From NCBI GenBank assembly GCA_964384215.1, contig CAYLLB010000016.1, positions 37,178 through 101,177 on the forward strand: a DNA stretch of 64,000 bases, in the 5' to 3' direction. The notes below the pieces were generated by a model. That model was not told the origin of the DNA and searched no databases. It was given only the letters and a program-made list of their open reading frames with translations. This DNA comes from JAJFUV01 sp964384215 (GTDB lineage: Bacteria > Acidobacteriota > Terriglobia > Bryobacterales > Bryobacteraceae). Position numbers and translations under genes: made by a program. Of this stretch, positions 25,447 through 34,700 are shown in pieces (position 1 is the first letter of the stretch; each line of letters opens with the position of its first letter).

Positions 25447-26956
25447 TCGTGTTCGTGATGAGAGAGTGCTTTTGGAATTCGGGGAGCGTTTCGGGGAAAT
25501 CGGCGCGGAAGTGAGCGCCCCGGCTTTCCCGGCGCGCCAGGGCGCAGCGCGCCACCAGCCCGGCCACGATATGCATGTTGCGCAGTTCGTAAAGCGCTGT
25601 GGTAGCTTCCCGGCAGGGGACCATGGGCGTCAGCGCCAGCCGTTCTATGATGGCTTCGAGTTGCTGTGCGTGGCGCCGGATGCCGCAATCCTCCCATGTG
25701 AGCCGGCGCAGTTCGGGTTCCTCCATCACCGGTAGCAGCGGTTCGGGAACCTCCCCCGCCGCGGCGGGGGCTCGCCCGATCCACTCCTGCATCGCCTTGC
25801 CGGCGCGCGCGCCGAACACCACTCCCTCCAGCAGCGAGTTGCTTGCAAGCCGGTTGGCGCCGTGCACTCCCGTCGAAGCGACCTCTCCCGCTGCGTATAA
25901 GCGCGGGATGTTGGTCTTGCCGTCCAGGTCCGTTCGTACGCCGCCCATGGAGTAATGCGCGGCGGGAGCCGCGGGAACGAGGGAGGACGTGATGTCCATG
26001 CCGTGCGCCAGGCAGGTGTCGTAAATCCGTGGAAACCTCTGCCGCACAAAGCCGGCATCCAGGTGGCGCAAATCCAGGAAAACGTGGTCGGCGCCGGTAC
26101 GGTGCATCTCCTTGAAGATGGATCGGGAGACCACGTCGCGGGGGGCCAATTCCGCACGCTCGTGGTAGCCGGGCATGAACCGTTCGCCCTCCGTATTGAT
26201 CAAATACGCACCTTCGCCGCGCAGCGCTTCGCTGAGCAGGAAATGCGGCGCGCCTTCCAGGTGCAGCGCCGTGGGATGGAACTGGATGAACTCAATGTCG
26301 GAGATTTGCGCGCCGGCGCGGTAAGCGGCCGCCACGCCGTCGCCCGTGGCAACGTCCGGGTTGGTGGTGTAGCGGAACAACCGCCCCATGCCGCCGGTGG
26401 CGAGCAACACGGCATGCGCGTATATGCGCATCTGCCGCTGCGAGCTCTCGTCGTAGACCAGCGCGCCGGCAGCTTCGCCTCCGGCCATCAGAAGGTCCAC
26501 GATGGCGGAGTGGCTGCGGAAGTGAATGTTGTCGTGCGCGACGGCCTCGCGATAGAGCGTGCGCGATATCTCGCGGCCCGTCGAATCGCCCTTGGCGTGG
26601 AGGATGCGGCGCCGGCTGTGAGCGCCCTCCAGCCCGAACAGAAAACCATCGCCCTGGCGGTCGAACTGGGCGCCCCAGTCAAGCAACTGTTGAATGCAGG
26701 CAGGGCCTTCCTCGACCAGGCAGTGGACGGCGGCGGGATCGCACAATCCGGCGCCGGCAGCGAGAGTGTCCTGCTCGTGAAGCTCTACCTCGTCGTCGTC
26801 GCTCAAGGCGACGGCGATGCCGCCCTGTGCGTACTCCGAGGATGATTCCCGGAGTCCGGCCTTGGCGATGACGAGGACCTCGCCGAAGCGGGAAAGTTCG
26901 ATCGCGGCGCGCAATCCAGCAACGCCCGCGCCGACCACTAAAAAGTCCGGGGTCAT
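25427..26956 (-). CDS. nadB: L-aspartate oxidase NadB
   Basis: Oxidises L-aspartate to iminoaspartate, the first step of NAD biosynthesis. The 509 aa begin at the ATG at 26956; upstream in-frame codons lack family similarity. The FAD motif GAGVAG lies at 9-14, followed by SSEYAQGGIAV. The fumarate-reductase-like active site APRDVVSRSIF, SMGGVRTDLDG and the second FAD segment AAGEVASTGVHGANRLASNSLLE are present, and a helical C-terminal domain follows. nadA and nadC are not in the window. The 5' end is divergent from aroB with 45 bp between the start codons, a probable shared promoter region. Confidence 0.95.
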   Translation of the reverse strand: MTPDFLVVGAGVAGLRAAIELSRFGEVLVIAKAGLRESSSEYAQGGIAVALSDDDEVELHEQDTLAAGAGLCDPAAVHCLVEEGPACIQQLLDWGAQFDRQGDGFLFGLEGAHSRRRILHAKGDSTGREISRTLYREAVAHDNIHFRSHSAIVDLLMAGGEAAGALVYDESSQRQMRIYAHAVLLATGGMGRLFRYTTNPDVATGDGVAAAYRAGAQISDIEFIQFHPTALHLEGAPHFLLSEALRGEGAYLINTEGERFMPGYHERAELAPRDVVSRSIFKEMHRTGADHVFLDLRHLDAGFVRQRFPRIYDTCLAHGMDITSSLVPAAPAAHYSMGGVRTDLDGKTNIPRLYAAGEVASTGVHGANRLASNSLLEGVVFGARAGKAMQEWIGRAPAAAGEVPEPLLPVMEEPELRRLTWEDCGIRRHAQQLEAIIERLALTPMVPCREATTALYELRNMHIVAGLVARCALARRESRGAHFRADFPETLPEFQKHSLITNTNEVTFI

Positions 26957-27001
26957 CGTGAAAGTGAAAGTCCTGCGACTCCACCATGGTACAACGAATG
27001 T

Positions 27002-28075
27002 ATGCGTTGTTACCCGATCGCTACACCGCAACGCCGCTACGAAGCGTGTATTGAACGCGGTCTGATGCGATCAGTGGGGCGTTTTCTGCCTCCTTCCCGC
27101 GGGACAATTTTCGTCCTTTCGACCGAGGATGTATGGCGCCTTCACGGCAAATCGCTCGAGGAGGGGTTGGGGGACCGCCCGCACAAGGTCCTTTTTTACC
27201 CGGGAGGCGAAGATCACAAGCGACTCTCGACGCTGGAGTCCCTGGCCGAACAAATGGTAGCGGCGGGGGGCGATCGCACCAGTCTTGTCCTGGCCTTCGG
27301 CGGCGGCATCGTCACGGATGTGGGCGGTTTCCTCGCGGCCAGCTTCATGCGCGGAATTCCGGTGGTGCAGGTGCCGACAACACTGCTGGCTCAGGTAGAC
27401 GCCTCGGTGGGCGGCAAGACGGGCGTGAACCTGGCGTGCGGGAAGAACCTGGTGGGCGCGTTCCATCAACCGCTGGTGGTGCTTATCGACCCGGACGTCC
27501 TGGCGACTTTGAGCGACCGCGAGTATCATGCAGGGCTGTTCGAAGTGATCAAGTGCGGCGTCATCGCGAGTCCCGGCCTGTTCGGGCTCCTACGCGGCCG
27601 GCACACGGAAGTGGCGGCGCGCGATGGCGATGTGGTCGAGGAAATGATTGCCGAGAGCGTCCGCATAAAGGCCGAAGTGGTGACAGCGGACGAGCGCGAG
27701 GGCGATCTGCGCAGGATCCTGAATTTCGGCCACACTTACGGGCACGCGCTCGAAGCGGAGACCTCATACAGCCGGTTCCTGCATGGGGAGGCGGTGGCCT
27801 TCGGCATGATCGCCGCGACGCATTTGGCGCGCCTGCTCGGCATGTTGAGCGCCGGCGATGCGGACGAGATCGTGAACGTCGTCCGCATGTACGGCCCCAT
27901 CCCGCCGCTGGACGCCATCGAGGCCGAGGCCCTGGTCGCGCGCCTGAAAAGCGACAAGAAAACTTTGGGGGGAGACGTTCACTTCGTGCTGCCGGAGGCT
28001 GTCGGCCGCGTAAAGGTGGTCTCGAAAGTGGACCCGCGGTTGGTGCTCGCTGCCGCCGAGGCGGCGCTCGGATGA
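27002..28075 (+). CDS. aroB: 3-dehydroquinate synthase AroB
   Basis: Converts DAHP to 3-dehydroquinate in the shikimate pathway, with NAD and a divalent metal. The 357 aa include the early strand TPQRRYEACIERG, which supports the ATG at 27002 over the in-frame ATG at 27065. The NAD loop reads GGGIVTDVGGFLAA, where most homologues have GGGVVGDLAGF. Metal ligands fit Glu in LFEVIKCG, His in NFGHTYGHALE and His in LHGEAVAFGM. PTTLLAQVDASVGGKTGVN is fully conserved. The stop overlaps the ATG of the ubiE-type gene (ATGA), so the two are coupled. Confidence 0.95.
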   Translation: MRCYPIATPQRRYEACIERGLMRSVGRFLPPSRGTIFVLSTEDVWRLHGKSLEEGLGDRPHKVLFYPGGEDHKRLSTLESLAEQMVAAGGDRTSLVLAFGGGIVTDVGGFLAASFMRGIPVVQVPTTLLAQVDASVGGKTGVNLACGKNLVGAFHQPLVVLIDPDVLATLSDREYHAGLFEVIKCGVIASPGLFGLLRGRHTEVAARDGDVVEEMIAESVRIKAEVVTADEREGDLRRILNFGHTYGHALEAETSYSRFLHGEAVAFGMIAATHLARLLGMLSAGDADEIVNVVRMYGPIPPLDAIEAEALVARLKSDKKTLGGDVHFVLPEAVGRVKVVSKVDPRLVLAAAEAALG

Positions 28076-28803
28076 GAGGCACGACGCCCCCCGGCACGTC
28101 CAGTGAACCCGAAGCCGCGCGGTGGGTGCGCGGCATGTTCGGCCGCGTGGCCTCGCGCTACGACCTACTCAATCACCTGCTTTCCTTCAACGTGGACCGC
28201 TACTGGCGCCGCCGCACGGTTCGGCGTGCGCAGGAGTTCCTGGCCCGGCCCGGGGCGCGAGTCCTGGACATTTGCTGTGGCACGGGCGACCTGACGCTTG
28301 CCCTGGCCGCAAGGACCAACGGCAAGACCGTCTTCGGCAGTGATTTCTGCCATCCCATGCTATTGGAAGCGCACAGGAAAGTGCGCGAGCGTTGCGCCTT
28401 GTTCGAAGCCGACGCACTGAAGCTGCCTTTGGCGGATGGCTCGCTCGACCTGATCACGGTGGCCTTCGGCCTGCGCAATTTCGCCAACTACCAGGAGGGC
28501 TTGCTCGAAATGCGCCGCGTGCTGAAGCCTGGCGGCGCGGCGGCCATCCTGGAGTTCTCCCGGCCGCCCAACCGGGCCTTCGCGGCACTATACGACTTCT
28601 ATTCGCTGCGCATCCTGCCGGCCATCGGCGGCATGGTGTCGGGTTCCCGCACGGCCTACCAATATTTGCCCGAATCCGTGCGGAAGTTCCCCGGGGCGGA
28701 GGAACTTGCCGGCAGGATGCGCGAGGCCGGCTTCGCTAAAGTGAGCTACGAGCGCATGACAGGGGGCATCGTCGCCCTGCACATGGGTGTGCGCGGGGAA
28801 TGA
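28072..28803 (+). CDS. ubiE: UbiE/MenG demethylmenaquinone C-methyltransferase
   Basis: A SAM-dependent methyltransferase of quinone biosynthesis, 243 aa. The start FGRVASRYDLLNHLLSFNVD is diagnostic of UbiE/COQ5. SAM motif I is LDICCGTGDLTLALA, motif II is DLITVAFGLRNF, and motif III is EMRRVLKPGG. The open frame runs on upstream inside aroB, but the ATG at 28072 (ATGA overlap with the aroB stop) is the natural start. Acidobacteria mainly use menaquinone, so MenG activity is more likely than UbiE; this is inference. Coupling to aroB fits chorismate supply for quinone synthesis. Confidence 0.93.
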   Translation: MRGTTPPGTSSEPEAARWVRGMFGRVASRYDLLNHLLSFNVDRYWRRRTVRRAQEFLARPGARVLDICCGTGDLTLALAARTNGKTVFGSDFCHPMLLEAHRKVRERCALFEADALKLPLADGSLDLITVAFGLRNFANYQEGLLEMRRVLKPGGAAAILEFSRPPNRAFAALYDFYSLRILPAIGGMVSGSRTAYQYLPESVRKFPGAEELAGRMREAGFAKVSYERMTGGIVALHMGVRGE

Positions 28804-28815
28804 AGGGAAGCCCCG

Positions 28816-30756
28816 CTACGCCCCCATCAATTCCTTGCGGCTCCGCATCGGCTTGCCTCGATAGGTCGGCACTCCGTCCTTTTCTTCCAACCATGTGAGA
28901 TGCTGGCGTCGCTGCTTGCGCTCGTTGAACAGATCCAGGAACTGCTTGCGCATCTCCGGAGCCATGTCCGACAGGCTCACGCCGTCGCCGTAGCCGTTTG
29001 AGATGGTCACCGGTGTGTCGAACGTATTCACCGCGTACTTGGTAAGAGCGAAGCCCGTAATGGGATACCAATTGCAGGACCAGAGGTTGTTGCGATAGTT
29101 GGAGAACAGCCCGTAAGGCCAGTATTGGGGCTGGGAAGAGGAGTCCTGGTAAGTCCCGTGAGAAACCAGTGCAGTGGGGGGAGTCTTGTCGCGCCCGGGG
29201 CCGAGGTTGTCGCTCGAAAACAGGGCCAGGTTCGGCCCAGCGGCGGCCACACGGCGGGCCACGTCGCGCACCAAGTGCATCATGGCGCGGCTTGCGTAAC
29301 CGGGGTAGGCCTCGTTGCCGAGGTCGCCGGCCTTCACATAAAAGGTCTCATCCCAGATGAAAGCGTCGGTGAGCCGGCCGAGTTCGCCGAACAGCGCGTC
29401 TACGTATGTGAGATAGAAGCCGCGCACGTCGGGGTGCAGCGGGTTCTGGGCATACGGCTTCCCGCTGACCTCGGGTCCACGCCAGCCGCCCCACCGCAAC
29501 ACCTTGGACGGGTCGAACGTCTCTTTCACGCCATCGCAGGCGAGGATGCCGTCGGCGAAGTAAACCGCCACGCGGAAACCTCTGTCTTTGGCGTACCGAA
29601 CGCGGCGGCGCATTTCGGGCCAGGACATGTCCACCGGGTAGGTCTTCTCCAGCACGTTGCGGTGGAATCCCACACCCCACTTCAACCCCGGGTCGGGCGC
29701 CTTGGCAAGCGCCTGCACCTCCGGAAGCCGCGCGCACGGCAGGGCTTTCCAGGTTTTGTCGAAGCTGCGCGAGCGATAGTTGAAGGCGTAGCGGCCGATG
29801 TAGTCGTACCAGCCGTGCAGGGCGAGCAGAACCTTGCTACGGTCGGTGGGCCGGATCAGCCGCTCCAGTTCGTCGATGTCCGCAAACCAGCCGCGCCCGT
29901 TGCCGCTCAGGAAGTCGTAGCCGATCATGGACACGTCGTGGACCCAATCGGGCCCTTCGCGAACCTCCTTCAAGCACGTTGCGTAGAACGCAAGCATAGC
30001 GCCGTCGAAGCCGCCCTTGTGGAGAGCCGTCACCACGGTGCGCTGTTCCTCATTGGCGAGTCCGATCTTGCCGGAGTAAGTGCAGCGGAAGCCACCCGGC
30101 CTGTCCCCGGTGGGGAGACGGAAGGCGCTGGTGAACCAAGGATCGCTCGCAAACAGGAGGCAGAGATCTGTTGATGGGGAAGATTCGTCCACCGCTGGAA
30201 TGGCAAGTCTTTCGTACGGCGTTTCAGGAGCTGGTCCAGTGATCTGGTAGGCGCTTTCGGTGCCATCGGCGGGCCTGCGGCGCCCGATGCCGTTCTCAAG
30301 CGGCAGGAAGACTTCTCGGGCACGCGATGGAAGCAGAATGTTGCGCGGCAGCTCCACCGTCACGTCGCCGCTGAGCGGGCTTGCGGCGTGGACGGCAACG
30401 CGCTGTACCAACGCGGCACCGTTTGGAATCGCCTCGATGTTCACCTCATACCGCACGGCGATTTCCGGCGCAGAAGAAACGCGATACTCATATACGGCCG
30501 AACACCCCTCCCTGCGCGCCCGGACCGGCTTGTCGCACACCCAGGCCGGCGCGCCGGCCACGGTAACGCGCGGATGATTCGAGCCGAGCCGGGGGTTCAC
30601 CAGCTCCACACCGCCTTGCCGCAGCGAGACGATGGCTCCGGTGAGATCCACCTGCACGCGCCAGCCGGCGGCTTCCATCGATTCCAGGCGGGCTGCGGAA
30701 GCGTCGATCGCAGCCGCGGCCATACCGGCGAATTGCCTTCTCGTCATTCGCTTCAC
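28816..30756 (-). CDS. Tat-exported protein of unknown function, glycosidase-like barrel
   Basis: A 646-aa protein starting with a twin-arginine signal (MTRRQFAGMAAAA). Residues ~30-250 are beta-rich, as in the N-terminal sandwich of retaining alpha-galactosidase or GH31-type enzymes. Residues ~270-560 look like a TIM barrel: VLLALHGWYDYIG, FRVAVYFADGILACDG, and FIWDETFY with acidic Asp469/Glu470. The short C-terminus ends in a basic segment. I do not recognise a named family with confidence; hydrolysis of a glycoside outside the cytoplasm is a guess from architecture. It follows the DUF2103-like gene by 4 bp, at the end of the outer-membrane assembly operon. Confidence 0.62.
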   Translation of the reverse strand: MKRMTRRQFAGMAAAAIDASAARLESMEAAGWRVQVDLTGAIVSLRQGGVELVNPRLGSNHPRVTVAGAPAWVCDKPVRARREGCSAVYEYRVSSAPEIAVRYEVNIEAIPNGAALVQRVAVHAASPLSGDVTVELPRNILLPSRAREVFLPLENGIGRRRPADGTESAYQITGPAPETPYERLAIPAVDESSPSTDLCLLFASDPWFTSAFRLPTGDRPGGFRCTYSGKIGLANEEQRTVVTALHKGGFDGAMLAFYATCLKEVREGPDWVHDVSMIGYDFLSGNGRGWFADIDELERLIRPTDRSKVLLALHGWYDYIGRYAFNYRSRSFDKTWKALPCARLPEVQALAKAPDPGLKWGVGFHRNVLEKTYPVDMSWPEMRRRVRYAKDRGFRVAVYFADGILACDGVKETFDPSKVLRWGGWRGPEVSGKPYAQNPLHPDVRGFYLTYVDALFGELGRLTDAFIWDETFYVKAGDLGNEAYPGYASRAMMHLVRDVARRVAAAGPNLALFSSDNLGPGRDKTPPTALVSHGTYQDSSSQPQYWPYGLFSNYRNNLWSCNWYPITGFALTKYAVNTFDTPVTISNGYGDGVSLSDMAPEMRKQFLDLFNERKQRRQHLTWLEEKDGVPTYRGKPMRSRKELMGA

Positions 30757-30760
30757 GGTC

Positions 30761-31075
30761 TTATCGCTCCAGAGCCTTTTCCAGCGCCTGCTCGAGTTCC
30801 TCCTTGCCGAGCGCGGTGCTGATGAACAACTCCTGCCGCGCCCCCGCGCTCAGCGCCAGGGCCTTCCATCCGTTGGCAGTGGGGACGGTGACACGAAACT
30901 GCACCTTGCCGCGCGCGTCGCGCACCGGGCGAATGACGCCGGGGATGACCGAGCGAATTTCCGGATTGGCTGCGAGCAGGTTCTCCAAGGCCCGGCGGAC
31001 GCCGTCGATGATGCTGTGCTCGATCTTGAGCCGGTTCTGGGCGGTTCTCAGTCTCACGTGCTTACCTCCATCCAT
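30761..31075 (-). CDS. small protein, DUF2103-like
   Basis: A 104-aa protein with RLKIEHSIIDGVRRALE, the IRSVIPGVIRPVR strand-turn and a C-terminal helix rich in Glu and Leu. The HSII and SVIPG features recall DUF2103, described as predicted metal-binding proteins; this assignment is from memory of the motif and is moderate. It has no signal or membrane segment. The start lies inside the end of pcm (14-bp overlap) and the stop is 4 bp before the 646-aa gene, so it is part of the same transcript. Confidence 0.6.
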   Translation of the reverse strand: MDGGKHVRLRTAQNRLKIEHSIIDGVRRALENLLAANPEIRSVIPGVIRPVRDARGKVQFRVTVPTANGWKALALSAGARQELFISTALGKEELEQALEKALER

Positions 31076-31727
31076 GTTCTCCGCGTAGAGGGACGAAGCG
31101 GACTCCGGTCACCGTGCGCGTATGCGTCTTTTCGCCGCTCTTTTCAATTATCAGAAGCTCCTGCTCGAACAAGTCGCCCACGGGGATAACCAGGCGGCCG
31201 GGATCGTTGAGTTGATCGAGCAACGGCTGGGGCGTGGCTGGCGCCGCCGCTGCGACGGAAATGGCATCGTAAGGTGCCAGCGGCGGGTATCCCTGCGATC
31301 CGTCGGCCGTAACGACGCTCACGTTCGCCGCGCAGCCGGCACGCGCAAGGTTGGCCTCGGCCATCGCGGCGAGCTCCGGCAGGATCTCGACGGCGACCAC
31401 GCGCCTAGCCAGCGCTCCCAGCACGGCGGCATGATAGCCCGAGCCACAACCCACTTCGAGCACCGTTTCACGGCCTTCCAGGTGCAAACAGGCGGTCATC
31501 AAGGCGACGATGTAGGGCTGAGAGATCGTCTGGTCCCATCCGATGGAGACAGGCTCGTCGGAGTAACTTGAGGCGCGGCGCGGCTCCGGCACGAATTCCT
31601 CGCGCGGGATGCGGGCCATGGCGTCCAGCACGCGGATATCCCGGATGCCGCGGGCCCGGATCTGGCATTCCACCATGTGCGCCCTTTCGGCCGCCCAATC
31701 TACGCTGCTCGGCTTGTCCGGGTTCAC
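31062..31727 (-). CDS. pcm: protein-L-isoaspartate O-methyltransferase
   Basis: Repairs isoaspartyl residues in aged proteins using SAM. The 221 aa have the conserved substrate segment ISQPYIVALM, the SAM motif VLEVGCGSGYHAAVLG and the post-motif region DAISVAAAAPATPQPLLDQL followed by GRLVIPVGD. Its start overlaps the tamB stop by 4 bp and its end overlaps the DUF2103-like gene. The early part (AAERAHMVECQIRARGIRD) is typical. Position in an envelope operon is unusual, but similar linkages exist for stress-repair genes. Confidence 0.94.
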   Translation of the reverse strand: MNPDKPSSVDWAAERAHMVECQIRARGIRDIRVLDAMARIPREEFVPEPRRASSYSDEPVSIGWDQTISQPYIVALMTACLHLEGRETVLEVGCGSGYHAAVLGALARRVVAVEILPELAAMAEANLARAGCAANVSVVTADGSQGYPPLAPYDAISVAAAAPATPQPLLDQLNDPGRLVIPVGDLFEQELLIIEKSGEKTHTRTVTGVRFVPLRGEHGWR

Positions 31728-34700
31728 TTGAACGATTTCCGGTAAAGAAACTCAACCTCGAAGATTCCATTTTCTTCCCTGACGGCCTGGATTGACCACT
31801 GCTTGTTCACGTTCCATTGCAGGCCCACGATCTGCTGCTGGCCCTTGTTGAGGTTGGTGATGTAAGTAAAGGTGACGTCCTTGGAGATCTGCTGTTCCAC
31901 GGTGAGGCGCGCCTGAGGGTTATTCTCGATACCGCGCAACTGCGGGTCGATCTTGATGCGGCTCACCCCGAAAAAGCGCTGCAGGCGGCCGGTGACGGGC
32001 GTGGCCAGGGCCTGCCCCAGCAGCACGCCGGCGCCGACCTGCTGCCAGTCCAGTCCGGTGTCGAACTGCCGCACCGCCACGCTGGGATTCGACGAGGGTG
32101 CGCGGCCGACTGTGAGCAGGGCCATCAGCTCCTGCAGTTGCAGAGGCGGGTCGGAGCGGTAGGTCATATTCAGCTTGTTGGGTGGCCCGGTCAGGTTCAC
32201 GGTGATGTCGATGCCGCGAATGCGTGTTTCGAGGTCCAGATTCACCGCCGGTTCCAGTTTCACCGGGTTGACGAAAGAGACCTCGCCGCGCGCGATGTTG
32301 TACTTCGTGCCGAAGAAACTCAGTTCCCCCTGGGTGGCCGAAATGCGGCCGAGCAGGATCGGTTTGGCAGGGCTGCCCCGCAGGCGCAGATTCGCCTCGA
32401 TCTGGATGTCGCGGGTGAGGGTAGTCTCGAGGCGGGCGTTCGGCACGGTCTCGACGCGCACATCGAACTGCATGCCGCGCAGCAGTTCGTTGGAGATCAC
32501 GGGCGTGACAACGGCCTGCGAAGATTGCGCGAGCAGACTGCTCATGTCAACGCCCGTGCTGATGCTCGACCGGGCGACGCGCACGGTTCCCGCGAGCAGG
32601 CTGCGGTTGGCTGTACCCGTCAGGTTCAGCGTTGCGTTCGCGGTGGTGCTGATTCCTTCCGGATAGCGCACGCGGACCTGATTTGCCGTAGCTTGCAGGC
32701 GGTACACCGTGTCGTCGCCGCCGAAGCCGAGGAACCCGCTCAATGTCAGCGTGCCGCCTCCGGTCTGCGCGGTGAGGCTTTCAATAGTGGCGCGGTTGCG
32801 GTCAAAGAAAACCGTTCCGTTGGCCCTGTCCAGGCCGTTCGGTACACCGCTGAAATAGAGTGAGGCGTTCACAAGCTTGAGCCGTCCGTACAGGCCAGGA
32901 TCGTCCAGCGGCCCGCGGACTTCGGCATCCAACTCCGACCTGCCCGATGCGGAGAGGTCCTTTTCGAAGTCACGGAGCATGGCAAGGTTGACGCCGCCGT
33001 GGAAACGAAGGTCGAAGCGCCCTTTGCCGCCAAGCATTACCTTGCCGCCGATTTCGAGGTTGGTATCATGCCCCAACAGGCGGGCGCGCGAGACGCGCCA
33101 CTCGCCGAGCGTGCCTTCGACGACGATGGGTTCGGCATTGCGCAGCCCCAACTCCTCCAGTTTCGAGCCGGTGGCGCCGACGCGCGGCTTGATCTCCAGC
33201 AACCCGATATCGGCGCGCGCCTGCCAGCGCAAAGGTTCCAAGCCCTGGCCACGGATGGTTAGCTTGCCTTCGCTGAACGCTTCGACCGGCAGGGGATTGG
33301 GATTATTCTGCGCCCACCAGGAGCGCAGCGTGGACAACGCCAGGCGGCGGAACTGCAGTTCTCCCGCGACGGAGTGAACCGGGTCCAATCCGACGCGAAC
33401 CACACCGGAGACGATTGCTCCGGCCAGTTCCGCGCGCGGGTGGATCTCCATCGTGTCACCTGACGTAAGGGCGCGTATGCGTATGGAGCCCAGCGGGCGC
33501 TTTCCCAGCGTCACGTTCAGCGATTCGGCCAGCGCCGTCAGTTGTCTTATACGGATTCCCTTTTCATCGATGCCGGCCTCGCCTTCCAGTTGTGCGTTCA
33601 GCCGTCCGTCCGCCGCGGATAGCGTCGACTTCCACGCCTCGATGTGCGATAGCGGAACTTCGGCGGCGGCCAGTCTCACGTTGAGAGAACCTCGCTGCCA
33701 GTTGCCGGGCGAGTGCGCGTAAACGGCACTCCATTCGACCGGCGCGCCGCCGATCGTCGCCTGCGCTTTGGAGACAACCAGCCGGCTTCCTGCGTAATCG
33801 ATCGTTCCGCGAACAGCGTCGAACGGCTGCGAGGCGGCCGAGACCTTGGTTAGCTCCACATCGCCCCGGACGGCCGGCTGATCGAAAGTGCCTTGCAGCT
33901 TGAGGTGTGCCGAAGCCGTACCGGACAACTGGGGCAAGCGGGGATCGGACGAAGCGAGTTCCGAGAGGTCCGCGTTGACGATGGACAGCGAGGCGGCGAT
34001 CGGCGCGCGGCCGTCCATGCGGAAACCGCTCAGGCCGAATTGCGCGTCACCGGCGGCCCGCATTTTGCCGCGCTCGACCGACAGGCGCTCGATGCGGGCG
34101 CTGTTCGAAGCGACGTCAACCAGCGCCGACGCACGATCGTACTTGAGCCCTTCGTAAACCGCATTATGCAGCACGACGCGCCCCCGAATGCGCGGCGAGT
34201 CGAGGCCGCCCGTGATGGCGCCTTCAAAACGCGCGGAACCGCTTTCCAAAGCGATTGGAAACGGCTGGGGAGGCGCTTTGCCGGCGATGGTGAAAGCGGG
34301 TGCAAGGTCCTGAAAATCGCGGGTCTCCACCGCCGCGCGGAGAGACCTGCCGGGGTCGCCTTCGAGTTCAATGCGGCTGGCGGCGGTCTCAAACACGGTC
34401 CTACCCAAGGAGAGCCGCTGCAGTTGCCCGTCGTATTCCAACTGCACCTTTCCGCCGAGCGATGGGCCGGCCAGCGCCAGGGTGGCGGCCAGCCGCTGGG
34501 CGGGGAAACCGGCTTTGCCGCGCAGGTGGACTTCGCCCGAGATAGCGCCGTTCCAGGGAGGCGCAGCCAGACCCCGCGCAGCGAAAACGCGATCAATGGG
34601 CAATCCGCTGACGCGCCCGTCGACTCGCAAGCCGGCATTGTCATCAAGAGAGGCGTCGCCGTCAAAGCGGCCGCCTAAGGCCGCGAGGTTCATCCTCCTC

